Below are positions 24,300 through 35,664 of a DNA stretch of 64,000 nt, piece by piece (positions within the stretch are counted from its first letter, which is position 1; every line of letters starts with the position of its first letter). Below the pieces are notes generated by a model. That model was not told the origin of the DNA. It saw only the letters and a list, made by a program, of their open reading frames with translations, and did no database searches. The stretch is from Blastomyces gilchristii SLH14081 (Eukaryota > Ascomycota > Eurotiomycetes > Onygenales > Ajellomycetaceae), in assembly GCF_000003855.2 (NCBI RefSeq), contig NW_003101672.1, positions 395,483-459,482 of the forward strand, in the 5' to 3' direction. A program made the position numbers and the translations under genes.

Positions 24300-25601
24300 A
24301 ACTATAACTGAAGAATATATATACTTAGTATTCAGAAACTACTTACAGCAGAGATTAATTCTGCAGAAATAAAAAATTAAAGAGACTTAAATAATCTCTT
24401 ATAAAGAGAGAACTGAATTTATATATCTATAAATGAGTTTCTATATATAGAACTTATTAAAAGATATTATAACTTCTCTCTAGCAGATTATTTTACAGAT
24501 ACTAGAACTTATAAGGTACTTATAAAAAAATACTTCTAACTGAAGATATAAGAACTTGTGAAGAAGATAGTGAATTTCTATAGTATTTATCAGAATTCAC
24601 AGATAGTGCAGTTTAAATTATATAAAGAACTTACTTCTCTATTCATTCTGTGAGAATCTTGAGAACAGGTAAAAATGAACACTCTTATAAGTCTCTCTGA
24701 AAGTAAGAATATATATAATACTTGCTTTAACAGTGTGCTGATAATAGTAGATCACTTCATCAAGATAACACACTTTATACTTACTTATAAGAACTTAAAG
24801 GTAAAGAATTTAACTTATATCTTTATTTACAATATAATCTGATTGCATAAATTATCTATAAATATTATCTTAGATAGAGAATTAATCTTCACAGAGAAGT
24901 TAAGATCTAAGCATGACTTTTTATTAATAGACAGATAATCAGATAGAATATCTGATAAGTATATTAAAACAGTATCTGCAGTGCTTTATTAATTATAATC
25001 AGAATAACTGAGTGTATTAATTATTACTTACAGAGTTTATATATAATAACTTAAAGTATGTCAGTATAGATAAAACTCTCTTTGAGATACTTACTGAGAC
25101 TTACTTACAGATAATCTTGATAAATCTATAAGAGTATACTATAGAGTGTAATAATATCTGTGAACAGACTGAGAGAATTCAGAATATTCAGAAGAAAGCT
25201 TATAAATTCTTGAGAAAGACTCAAGAGCATCAGAAGAGATACTATAACTTTAAGCATATTATAAAGAGTTTTAAGAAAGATAATACTGTGTGACTAAGTC
25301 TAGAAAACATTATTATATAAAGATCTAGTAAGAAGCTAAATCTCTTACAGACAGAGTCTTATAAAATTATAAAGAAAATTAACTTATAGTTCTATAGATT
25401 AAAACTGTTATCTGAGTTGTAGATATATAATATTTTTTATATCTCTTTACTCTGTGAATATAAGAAATTCTTAGAAGACAATTCTGTGACTGATCACTCT
25501 GTTTATAAAGTACTAAAGAGTGAAAGAGAATATCAGATTAAAGAAAATATTAACTCAGAGAAATGAGATGATAAGCTCTGATTTAAGATTCAGTAGTAAG
25601 A
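24300..25601 (+). pseudogene. Gypsy B integrase and chromodomain-like remnant
   Basis: Around 24690-24780 the plus-strand frame gives SESKNIYNTCFNSVLIIVDHFIKITHFI, the start of the integrase catalytic core (family form ...VVVDRFSKMAHFI). Near 25500-25601 VYKVLKSEREYQIKENINSE and DDKLxFKIQ resemble a chromodomain (VEEILDxRxRRGxxxYLVKWxGY). The equivalent segments also occur in the outer copy at 11640-11780 and 29370-29500. It is interrupted on the right by the LINE. Confidence 0.75.
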
Positions 25602-25618
25602 GTATTCTGATAAAATGA

Positions 25619-27049
25619 GAAGATATCTCTCTGAAGAGAAAAGCTGGAATCTCTCATAGACTTACAAATAAGTGTACTATTTAAAGAGAGAGAATATGAA
25701 CAGCATTTGAAGAAGATCTCTACAATTAATATAAAAGACTCTATTCTGATTTACTCAGATGACTCAAAAAATGAGAATTTGAATAGATTAGGCGCAGGCA
25801 TTGCTTATACTGAACATAATATCAATTTTATCTCAGATTTCTGAAATTTAGACTGTGAATCTGAAGTCTTTGATACTGAACTATTTGCAATAGTGAAAGC
25901 TTTCAAACTCATTAAAATAAAATCTCATAAAAGAGAAAATAGTTTGAAAGAGGCATGAATATTCTCTGACAGTCAAGCTGCTTTAAAAAGACTTAGAAAT
26001 AGTCAGATTCATAATAATCAAATGAATCTTGAACTCATTTTAAACTCTGTTTTGAAAATTCAAAAGAGAAGAATATTAAAACTGATAATTTATCTGCATT
26101 GAGTTCCTGCTTATATAAATATTCATCACAATGAATTGACTGATTCAGCTGTAAAAAAGAGTTTAGAATTAGACAGATCTATTCAAAAAACAGTGTTCTG
26201 ATCTGTTATAAAGAGAAAGATAAAAGAATCTTGTTTAAACAAGTGAAATGAAAGCTGGTAGAAACAAAAGAAGAGCATACATTATTCAAGATTTGAGACA
26301 AAATCAAAGTGAAAATCTTGTTTAATTAAATATAAACAGAAAATATTCTCATCTATAATTCAGCTGAAATTAGAACATAATTATTTCAAAATCTATATAC
26401 AAAGATTTGATAATAGATTTGATTTAACAGAGTGCTTATTCTGCAATGTGAATGAAAACCCTGAGTATATTATAATGTATTATGCATTATACAATAGTCT
26501 CAGAGTCAGATTAAAGAAGAAGTATGATTTAAATTAATTAAATATGAGGTTCTTATTCTCAACTGAGACAGGAATTAAATACTTAATAGACTTTCTATCA
26601 GAAACTCAAGCAGCTATAAGAAAATGACTGAATTCAGAAGTATCTGAATATGAAGAGGTGGAAATTGATTAGATATAGTCTGTTACAACAGCTATACACT
26701 ATCTTTTAATAATTTTATTTCCTTATAGTCTCTCTTTACTGTACTTGTTTCTTTCTGTTCTTTTCTATCTATCTATTTAATGTGTCTATCTTTAAGACTA
26801 TGTTCTCTTTTCCTTTGTCATGATATTTTCAAATGATTTCAAAGTATCAGAAGGTGTTGAAATACTGTAATTTATAAACAGTTTTTGTATTCTGAGCTGA
26901 AATTTTCTAATTTTGCATATCTGAAATTGATAAATGTATAATAGTTGACTCTATAGATATAGGAAAAACGCTAAGAACTAAAAGTTCTCAGGTAGATATT
27001 ATAGTCTCTGACTGCATACATCTATAATTGAAGAATAATAATAATAATA
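25619..27049 (+). mobile_element. 5'-truncated LINE (RNase H, Cys-rich tail, (TAA)n end)
   Basis: 1,431 bp ending in (TAA)n and flanked by a ~17 bp imperfect direct repeat (25602-25618 GTATTCTGATAAAATGA; 27050-27066 GTATTCTCATAAAATAA). The first ~1 kb codes, through stops, for an RNase H domain (YSDDSKNENLNRLGAG..., IFSDSQAALKRL, and HHNELTDSAVKKSL) and then a Cys-rich end (CLFCNVNENPEYI). This order is typical of RNase H-bearing fungal LINEs such as Tad-like elements; the exact clade is inference. A shorter copy of the 3' end lies at 2498-2765. Confidence 0.85.
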
Positions 27050-27066
27050 GTATTCTCATAAAATAA

Positions 27067-29083
27067 ATAAGTTCACTTAAGAATTATCTGAGTAGATAAG
27101 ACATTTGTAGAAGCTGAGACATGACTTTCATACCGTAAATTCTGATAAGTCAGAATGACACAGTCTTCACTAAGAATCTGATTGTAATAAAGATATTAAT
27201 ACTATTATTCATAAACTCTAGTCTATAAGATAATAAGTTTCTACTGAGATGCACAGTCTGCAGTTTATACAAAGAGAAGAAGAAATTATATTATTATTAA
27301 AGCTAAAATAAAGAAAAATAAACACAGAGCTGTGAACACAATTTAGAGATTAATAAAGAAAAAATAAAGAAAACTTATATTTACATTCTTTATTCATAAC
27401 ATTCAACTTCTTAATGACTATTTATTTCTCTTGTCAAAGAAGCAGAGAGTATCATGTCTGTGATACAGATAATTATTACATTTGATATAAAAACTGCTAA
27501 AAATACACAGACTTCAAGAGAGCTGAATATCAGAGTATATACAGTTGTAACAGAATCTTAAGAGTTAATCATCTGTGTATATAATCAGATATCTCTTACA
27601 AAGCTGTATCTACTTTCTCAGTTATACTGAAGTATTCAGTTTGAAAATAATTAAGATAGGAAAAGAGAGCTTATCTACTCAGATCAACTCTTATCATGAA
27701 TTTATAGTATTCTTATTACCTTAATTATCTGAATTTTATAAGTACTTAGAGACTCATCTCTTATTAATAATAAGATTGCAGAAATGCACTGCAGTGTGAG
27801 AATCATTGATAGAGAATCTAGATATATTTACATATATCTGATCAGAGATTGTGTGAGTAGAAAGACAGTGATTATAGATTTATAAGACTGCAGAGAGTAC
27901 TCACAGCACTGAAAGCTTTACAGAAACTGTCAGCTAGAATCTGTAAGAAATTACTTATGAGAAGACTTATAGTAAAGAGTGAGACTACACTGCTGAGAGT
28001 CAGAGACTGATCTGAATGAGATACAGAGTTGATCACTGACTTAAAGATCAGATACAGTGATAAGACTGAGAAGAATGAAGACACTGTCACAGATAATAAT
28101 ATCTCTGCTTTATCAGTCAGTAAAAAGTAATCAAAGAAGTTATAGAGAAACTTATAAGAAGCTCAGCAGCAGTCAGACATTATTTATAAAAATATTGAAA
28201 TTGAAAATTTTTTTATTCTTGAGAAGTTCTTGAATTAATATACAGATATTATCAGAAACACCCTCTCTCTATTATCTGAGTGAAAATACTTTGTGAATAA
28301 ATGAGAATACTCATAGTTAATAACAATAAGAGCTGTTACAGAAAAAGAGAAAAGAAGATAAGATTCTGTGAACAGATCTGAAATATTTATACTACTCTAG
28401 AGAGGTTTATTTACACTATGAGTAATTCTGTAGAACAGTCAGATTACTCTAGTAAATAAAAAGTAATTATAAATTACAGGTCTAAATCTTTCTATATAAT
28501 TATAAAGAGTGATTACAGACTGTAGACATCTTGATTCTACAATTCTACAGAGTTAATAAAAGGATGAAAAATTTCCTATAACTCTACAGTGTCAAAAAAA
28601 GATGATTTATAAGTGTAAGTGAAAAATTAACTTATGAATACTTCTCTTTGATCAAGATAATCTTATAGAAAGTGATTTATCTATGAGATGAATCTGTGTA
28701 GCAGTCACATCAGAATCTTGCAGAAAAATAATTAAAGATTAACTGAAGCTCTTCAGATTGAAAGATGTGAAATAAATCTGTATAATAATTACATAAGAAT
28801 CTTGCAGAAATAGTTGAGAGTTAACTGAAACTCTTCTATATAAAAGATATGAGATGAATCTGTATAATAGTCAGAGAAAGATCTGCAGGTTATAAAGAAT
28901 CTTATAAAATAAGTAACTAAGTAACAGAATCTTTTCTCTTCATAGTAATAAGGAATTTTTCCTCACTGAGATTTTTTATAGATGTGAAAAGTTTCTAGTG
29001 AGTATCACTGCAGTACTGAGTCTGATTCTACGAAATTACTCAGTGAAAGACTTCACAGATGAAGTCTTAGAGAGAGAGAAGTA
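27067..29083 (+). other. Long 3' internal region of inner gypsy B, possible extra ORF
   Basis: About 1.9 kb lie between the chromodomain-like region and the 3' LTR. A homologous region in the outer copy (29520-31531) keeps a 74-codon open stretch at 30231-30455, rich in charged and Leu residues (LQRVLTVLKALEKKLSAIIS), followed through a stop by SERSTELTINLKIKH. I do not recognise a domain. It may be an additional ORF downstream of pol, a host segment captured by the element, or untranslated sequence that happens to be open. Confidence 0.4.
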
Positions 29084-29341
29084 TATAAGAAATCTCACTT
29101 TTTATAAATTCTTTACATCTATTTCTATTTCTTATGTAATTAATAGAGTTAGCAGCTCTTGACTACACACAACTGTATAGACTGAAGTTCATGAATACTA
29201 TTCATAACTTAGCTTAAATGCTATTATACATTTGACCTCTATATTTTATCTTTCTATCATGAATACTTCTAGTAGTTAACAGTATATATCACGCCAAGCT
29301 GTAAATATCTGAATAATCGCCTGCGAGCACTTATTCTTACA
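29084..29341 (+). repeat. 3' LTR of inner gypsy B
   Basis: 258 bp, preceded by a purine tract AGAGAGAGAGAAGTA. It ends TTATTCTTACA, followed by the TSD remnant GAACT and the continuing outer element. Confidence 0.88.
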
Positions 29342-31531
29342 GAACTTCTTAGAAGAGAATTTTATAACTGATCACTCTGTTTATAAAGTACTAAAGAGTA
29401 AAAGAGAGTATCAGGTTAAAGAGATTATTAATATAGAGAAGTGAGATTACAAGCTCTGATTTAAGATTCAGTGATAAAAGTATTCTGATAAGATGAATAA
29501 ACTCACTTAGAAATTATCTAAGTAGATAAGATATCTGCAGAAGCTGAGATATGACTTTTATACTATAAATTTTAATAAGTTAGAATAATACAGTCTTCAC
29601 TAAGAATCTGATTAGAATAAAGATATTAACACTGTTATTTATAAACTCTAGTTTATAAAAAAAATAAGTTTGTACTGAGATGAACAGTTTATAATATATA
29701 CAAAGAAAAGAAGAAATCATATTATTATTTAAGCTAAAAAATAAAGAAAAATAAAGATCAGACTCTGAATATAATTTAGTAATTAATAAAGAAAAACTAA
29801 AGAAAATTGATACTTATATTCTTATTATCTGTGATACTTAATTTCTCTGTAACTATTAATTTCTCTTTTTAAAGAAACCGAGAGTATTATATCTATAGTA
29901 TAGACAGTTATTATATTTAATATCAAGATTACTGAAAATACACAGACTTTAAAAGAGCTAAATATTAGAGTGTATACAGTTATAGCAGAGTCTTAAAGAC
30001 TGAGTATCTATATATATTATCAGATATCTCTTATGAAGCTGTATTTACTTCTTCAGTTATACTGAAGTATTCAGTCTGAAAATTATTAAGATACAGAGAG
30101 AGAGCTCATCTACTCAGATTAACTCTTATTATGAATTTATAGTATTTATATTAGTTTAATTATCTGAATTTTCCAGATATCTGAAAACTCATCTCTTATT
30201 AATATCAGAATTTCAGAAATATGCTGTAGTATGAGAATCATTGATAGAGAATTTAAATATATTTGCATATATATTGTCAGAGATTATATAAATAGAGACT
30301 TAAGAGAGAGTAATTATACATCTGTAAAGCTGCAGAGAGTACTGACAGTATTAAAAGCTTTAGAAAAGAAACTATCAGCTATAATCTCTAAGAAACTACT
30401 TATAGAGAGACTTACAGTAAAGAGTGAGACTATGCTATTAAGAGTTAGAAGCTGATCTGAAAGAAGTACAGAATTAACTATTAATCTAAAGATTAAGCAT
30501 AGTAATAAGACTGAGAGAAGAGAAGATACTATTATAGATAATAATATCTCTATATTATCAGCTAGTAGAAAGTGATTAGAAATATTATAAGAATACTTAT
30601 AAAAAGCTCAGCAGCAGTTAGATATTATTCACAAAGCTATTAAAAATTTAGAATAATTTTTAATTTTTAAGAAGTTCTTGAATTATATACAGATATTATT
30701 AGAAACACTATCTCTCTATTATCAGAGTTAAAATACTTTATGAATAACTGAGAATACTCACAGATTATAAGAATGAGAGCTGTTATAAAAAAAGAGAAAA
30801 GAAGATAAGATTTTATAAACAGATTTGAAATATTTATACTACTCTGAGAAGATCTATTTACACTATAAGTAATTCTATGAAATAGTTAGATTACTCTAGT
30901 AAATAAAAAGTAATTGTAAATTATAGATCTAAATCTTTTTAAGTAACTATAAAGAGTAATTATAGACTATGAATATTTTAATTCTACAATTCTACAGGGT
31001 TGATAAAAGAATAAAAAATTTCTTACAACTTTATATTATTAAAGAATAATAATTTATAAGAATAAGTGAAAGATTAACTTATAAATACTTCTCTTTGATA
31101 AAGATAATCTTATAAGAAGTGATTTATTATATGAAATAAATCTATGTAACAGTTATATAAGAATCTTATAGAAAAATAATTGAAGATTAACTGAAACTCT
31201 TCAGATTAAAAAATATAAGATAAATCTATATAATAGTTATATAAGAATCTTATAGAAATAGTTAAAAGTTAATTAAAACTCTTCTAAATAAAAGATATAA
31301 GATAAATCTGTATAATAGTTAGAGAAAGATCTGCATATTATAAAAAATCTTATAAAATAAAAAACTAAGTAACAGACTCTTTTCTCTTTATAATAATAAG
31401 AGATTTTTTCTCACTGAGATTTTTTATAGATGTGAAGAGATTTTAGTAAGTATTATTACAGTACTAAGTCTGATTCTATAAAATTACTCAGTAAAAGACT
31501 TCACAGACAAAGCTCTAGAGAGAGAGAAGTA

Positions 31532-31788
31532 TATAAGAAATCTCACTTCTTATAGATTTTTTATCTGTATTTCTATCTCTTATATAATTAATAGAGTTAG
31601 CAGCTCTTAACTATATATAACTATATAGACTGAAGTTCATAACTACTATTTATAACTCAGCTTAAATATTATTATATATTAAATCTCTATATTTATCTTT
31701 CAACTGTGAATACTTCTAGTAGCTATTAATATATATTATATCAAGCTGCAAATTACTAAATAATTGCCTGTGAGCACTTATTCTTACA
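31532..31788 (+). repeat. 3' LTR of outer gypsy B
   Basis: 257 bp, homologous to 13381-13638 and 29084-29341 but more AT-shifted. It is preceded by the same purine tract (AGAGAGAGAGAAGTA). Confidence 0.85.
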
Positions 31789-31941
31789 CTAGTATATTAC
31801 TATAGTAAAACTGAATAATATTTTACAGAGTACTATACTATAGTAGGTTTACTAAATTTCTTCTATTAAGTTAATATTTACACTTTTCAAGATTGCATAG
31901 AGAAGAAATAAGACTTATATATTAAATTAATCTAAGACTAC

Positions 31942-32447
31942 TAGACTGGCCGCCAGGATCATGAATTTCACATTTGATTTCATATGATCTGATTTCATAG
32001 ATTTCTTGATGTGAATCCCGCTGAGACTAGTCATTAAAAAAACATGCAAAGTGACTATATATCAGATCTTAAAATGAAATCATAACTTGAAAAAAATAAG
32101 AAAGTGATCTTATTTAATTTCATTTAGTTTCATTCTTGACATAAAGTTACTATTTTTAGACATTTTAAGGTTTTTTTTAGACTATTTTTAATTTTTTAAA
32201 AAGTAACACTTTTTAGTAATGCTCAAATGAGATTTAAAGTCATTTAAAGCAATAAAAATAATTTAAATTGAGAAGTGGAAATCACAGTCTTATTTGAAAA
32301 ATGTGACAAGAGTAGACAGTAAGTCTCACTGAGACAGTATGAGACTACTATCTAATGTTAAAACTGTGTAATGAGATCAGTTGAATTGATAATGAGACTA
32401 TTAAAAAATCTGGTCCTGATCTCAGACACAGTCACACGGTCAGTTTA
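31942..32447 (+). mobile_element. hAT-like MITE copy 7
   Basis: 506 bp, TAGACTGGCCG to CGGTCAGTTTA, TSD AAGACTAC at 31934-31941 and 32448-32455. It is more C-to-T mutated than copy 4. Confidence 0.92.
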
Positions 32448-32455
32448 AAGACTAC

Positions 32456-33213
32456 TATAATATTAACTATCAGAGATTTGAATAAGCAGATATTAAAAAT
32501 ATAAAGATAGTGAAATATAATTCTTTAATAAGTAATAATCTTTAATACTACTTTATATTATATAGAATTATAATACTAACTTTAAAATAAAACTTATATA
32601 TATTAATTGTAACTAAAAATCAGATAAAACTATACATTTATAAAACTGAATTTAACTACTATTTTCAAAATAATTTAATGAATTTATATATTAAATTAAT
32701 TCTAGAGTTATAAAAAATTATTAAGAGTATATATTTAACTAGTATTCTAATAATATATAATATTCTGATAATTTCATTAATAGAGATAAGAATAAAGTGA
32801 AAGTTTAACTTAAGTTAAGATATTTATTACTATTACTACAGATAATTATAAAAAGAAATAATTAAGAAACTTATAATTATAAAATATAAAATTATCAGAT
32901 AGTTTAATATCTTTAATTATAGTATATTAGAAAAGTATAGTTTTTATAAAAAAGTAAAAAATAAACTTATATAAGAATATATTTAATTATTTTATAAGTA
33001 TTATTAATAATTATTATTAAATTCTGATTATATAAGTAATCACTGAATAAATTAAATAAGACTGAATTTAATCTTCAGTCTTAGTCTTATTTTAATTTTA
33101 AAAGAATGATTATCTTTCACTGTTTATTCTGAGAAATTACTTTCATTTCACTGTTCTTGAATTAAATCTAGTTATTTTTCACATTATTTCTGAAAGAAAT
33201 AGTCTATTTTCAG
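32456..33213. other. Very AT-rich spacer without gene
   Basis: Extremely AT-rich sequence with no open frame or recognisable element. The 31789-31933 stretch between the outer gypsy-B LTR and MITE copy 7 is similar. Probably ancient decayed repeat. Confidence 0.5.
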
Positions 33214-33315
33214 ATTTTTTTAATGCTCAGTCCTGATGGGACTCACATCAAGAAATGTATAAGATCAGATCAAATAAGACCAAATGTGAAATTCATCATC
33301 CCGCCAGCTAGTCTA
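33214..33315 (-). mobile_element. MITE fragment (left terminus only)
   Basis: The reverse complement matches the first ~100 bp of the MITE, ending on the plus strand in AGCTAGTCTA at 33315. The remaining ~400 bp are absent. It marks the edge between the AT-rich block and the gene island. Confidence 0.75.
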
Positions 33316-33550
33316 TGTATAACTGCTTCATAGTGCATGTTGTGAGTGTTTGAAGATGAATGAAAAAATGAAGATTGAGCGGGCGTTGAGTAATTGATCA
33401 TGTTCAACTTCTTAATAATAATAAAAGTTATTTTCATAATTTTGACTTGATAAAAAGCATAGAAGCTACATGATAAGAACTCCAGAGAGAGAAGTTGCAA
33501 TTTTAAGAGATGAGAGTCAGCAAACATGACTCTCAAAACACTCACTGGAA

Positions 33551-33790
33551 TCATTCCTGCTCAATGTGACTGAGCAGCTTCGGAGAGTTATCTGTGTATT
33601 CATTGTACTGAAGTAGGGATTTGTTGCCACTGTTCAGCATCTTCATATAATACTCTGGAGGGTGCTCATTGTCAGCCAGCAGACCAGCCAGATCATGAGT
33701 GTTATTCTTGCCTTGTTTGTTGTAATCGGCTGGGTCGGTCGCCGTGCTGTCGCTATGATAACTGCCACCATCATTGTCGTCCACATCCAT
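33551..33790 (-). pseudogene. Possible N-terminal scrap of a DUF3435 (captain-like) recombinase
   Basis: A 79-codon frame starts MDVDDNDGGS, is acidic and polar, then reads ADNEHPPEYYMKMLNS... YTDNSPKLLSHIEQE before a TGA where Trp would fit. HPPEYY followed by a ~25-residue helix-like stretch ending in IExxW reminds me of the N-terminal region of fungal DUF3435/FluG-type proteins, but this is from memory and short. A GTGAGT a few bases past the stop could be a splice donor. The continuation is lost at the MITE fragment. It faces away from the island, as the larger recombinase relic at 50332 does on the other side. Confidence 0.3.
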
Positions 33791-34245
33791 CTTGTCTTCC
33801 TCGCTGTTGTTTCACTGACGACAGGTGACGGTGTGCTGCATCGACGCACCATCTTCGCCCTGAAATACATCGAACAAGTAGAAAAGGATGGAATGGGGAC
33901 ATCAGCAGTACATGATTGAAGGAACAGAGAGCACGTTGGTGATGAGAAGGCTGTAGAGGTGGGCAAGGGTGACTTGATAGCTGGGGCAGTGAAGATTACA
34001 TTGGTCACCCGCTGGAGAGAAACTATAGGCAGGCTCTGGGTAAATGGGGGGACGGTAGAAAAGTAAGCATGCAAGCGCTTCTTTGTACTGGGCCGCAAGG
34101 CACAAGACAAGGGTGTATGGTGTGTGGCGCGATTGGACAATCGGCCTTCTTCTGCTATTTATTATAACTTTTCGATGCAAAAAACGCGGTAACATGACAT
34201 CACGTGCACCCCATCAAAATATGTAGGCTACTGTGGCACAAATAC

Positions 34246-34310
34246 GCCGGGCTAGCTCAATCGGTAGAGCGCTGGTAGAAGGGCCGATCAACCCGGGACC
34301 CCCAACAAAA
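34246..34310 (+). other. tRNA-derived fragment (D-arm with A box)
   Basis: GGGCTAGCTCAATCGGTAGA at about 34249 followed by GCGCTGG is an authentic-looking tRNA D-arm with the internal A box. The normal anticodon and T-arms do not follow; instead comes GGCCGATCAACCCGGGACC, which only loosely resembles a B box. Short copies of CAAAATATGTAG lie on both sides (34214-34225, 34308-34319). It is likely the head of a SINE or a pseudo-tRNA. Not a functional tRNA. Confidence 0.5.
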
Positions 34311-34416
34311 TATGTAGTGGCACCCGCCCAGTGGCATTGTCCTAGCAATTGCTTGCCCTCTCTACCACCATCTACTACTAACTATCTCTACCCCTTTCTT
34401 ACTACCTCTACCCTAC

Positions 34417-35012
34417 CACATCTATCACCATCATCAGATTAATCATACAGGCTGCAGAGCCAGCCATTCAATCTCATGAATTCAAAGAAATGCACATGAC
34501 ATCACATGAGATCATATTACAGTGTTTTTTGCATGAAAAAGTTGAATTTTCTATCATAAATAGAGAGATCAGAGAAGCTAGCTACATTATATTACATATG
34601 CTAGCTACATTATATTATATATCTCTCTCTTTGTTATAGAAAAACCAACTTTTTCATGCAAAAAACACTGTAATATGACATTATATACATCTCATCAAAA
34701 ATATTTACTCAGCTCAGCTCTGCTCTTCAGCTCATACAGCTCAGATCAATCTTCAAATCTTCATTCTTTTATTCGTTCTGTTTTTTTCATACATTCTCTA
34801 CAGTATTTACATTTCTTATACTCTTCTGAGTTTTCTCTATATTCATTTTTGATCTCTGTGTTCATGACACGCACTGCTAAATGCTCTGTAACATGATCTC
34901 ATGTGATGTCATGTGCATCTCTTCAAATTCATGAATGAGATTGAACAGCCAGCTCTGTGACCTGTACTGCTCTGATTAATCTGATAATGGTGATAGAGGT
35001 GATACAGGGTGG
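34417..35012. repeat. Nested inverted repeat (foldback) structure
   Basis: The outer arms are 34417-34522 and 34884-35012, imperfectly inverse (for example CAGATTAATCA / TGATTAATCTG and TGACATCACATGAGATCAT / ATGATCTCATGTGATGTCA). Inside, a second pair, 34517-34554 and 34635-34673, is almost perfect (CATGAAAAAGTTG / CAACTTTTTCATG). The centre holds a tandem CTAGCTACATTATATTA repeat. An arm-related sequence recurs alone at about 34168-34225. This could be a foldback or MITE pair. Confidence 0.7.
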
Positions 35013-35215
35013 AAGAGGGTGGTAGGGGTGGTAGAGGGAGTAGAGTCTGTAGAGAGCAGAAGAGGTGATAGAAGTGGTAACAGAGAGGTAGAAGTGGGGA
35101 GTGGAAGTGATAGGGGTGGCTGCAGGGCAGCAGAGGCGGTGGTGGTAGAGGAGGTAGGGGGTGGAAGGGGTGGTAAGAGAGGGGTAGGGGTAGGGGGTGG
35201 AAGTGGTAGGGGGGG
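34984..35215. repeat. Purine-rich GGTGGTAGAGG-type minisatellite
   Basis: About 230 bp of almost pure purine plus T on the plus strand, built from degenerate GGTRGWAGWGG-like units with several G-runs. The mirrored pyrimidine-rich block (CTACCACCATCTAC...) lies at 34357-34430 on the other side of the foldback. Open frames through it are repeat translation, not genes. Confidence 0.75.
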
Positions 35216-35564
35216 CTGCGCAAGCAGCAAAGCGAGCGTAAGCGAGCATTTGATGCTTGTAGTTAACAATAGTATTTTCTGTAGCAGTTGGGTCATACTT
35301 AGGGATGATAACAGAGCCATTCGTGGAATGCTTAATGAAAGATTGTGAGGCAAGGCTCACCCAACAGCCCAGCAATTTGCTGCGCCAGCAAACTCTACCC
35401 TTGCAGAAAATGTAAGGGTGGGCTATATTTCCCAGGTTCAAAGGCTCTGCGGGGCGGGGACCATCTTAACAACGCCGATGCAGGCGCTGAAAAGTGTAAA
35501 CACCGTAGTTCTCCGTATTGTTAAAACAACTAAAATGGCCTGTAGGATATGGTTAAGAGTGGAA
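35216..35564. other. Non-coding stretch before the gap
   Basis: Balanced composition, no convincing gene. A GC-rich stretch (GGGGCGGGGACC) occurs near 35451. Nothing further recognised. Confidence 0.4.
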
Positions 35565-35664
35565 NNNNNNNNNNNNNNNNNNNNNNNNNNNNNNNNNNNN
35601 NNNNNNNNNNNNNNNNNNNNNNNNNNNNNNNNNNNNNNNNNNNNNNNNNNNNNNNNNNNNNNNN
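35565..35664. other. Assembly gap (100 N)
   Basis: Exactly 100 N, the usual placeholder for a gap of unknown size, so distances across it are not reliable. Confidence 0.95.

Larger units (their letters stand above)
13381..29341 (+). mobile_element. Inner Ty3/gypsy family B element (chromovirus-like), complete, with nested insertions
   Basis: Bounded by 258 bp LTRs (13381-13638 and 29084-29341) with TGTAAGAA...TTCTTACA ends. Flanks are GAAAT (13376-13380) and GAACT (29342-29346), a TSD with one mismatch. A purine tract precedes the 3' LTR. Removing the family-A element, a MITE and a LINE leaves about 7.3 kb. The coding order on the plus strand is gag, protease, RT, RNase H, integrase, chromodomain-like region, then an unusually long 3' segment. 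Stops are abundant. It is inserted in an older copy of its own family. Confidence 0.88.
11355..31788 (+). mobile_element. Outer Ty3/gypsy family B element (5'-truncated), host of nested insertions
   Basis: The left part (11355-13380) aligns with the integrase region of the inner family-B copy at about 24410-25470. The right part (29347-31531) aligns with that copy's chromodomain-like and 3' region, and ends in an LTR at 31532-31788. The 5' LTR, gag and RT are missing. The two parts are separated by the inner copy. The outer copy is the more AT-shifted of the two, consistent with being older. Confidence 0.8.

Noticed and set aside
33643..34195. Two overlapping minus-strand frames of 165 and 97 codons
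   Set aside because: They overlap each other and the 33551-33790 frame, have no recognisable domain and lie in repeat debris.
35019..35348. Gly/Val/Glu-rich frame
   Set aside because: Translation of the purine-rich minisatellite; overlapping frames on both strands are equally open.
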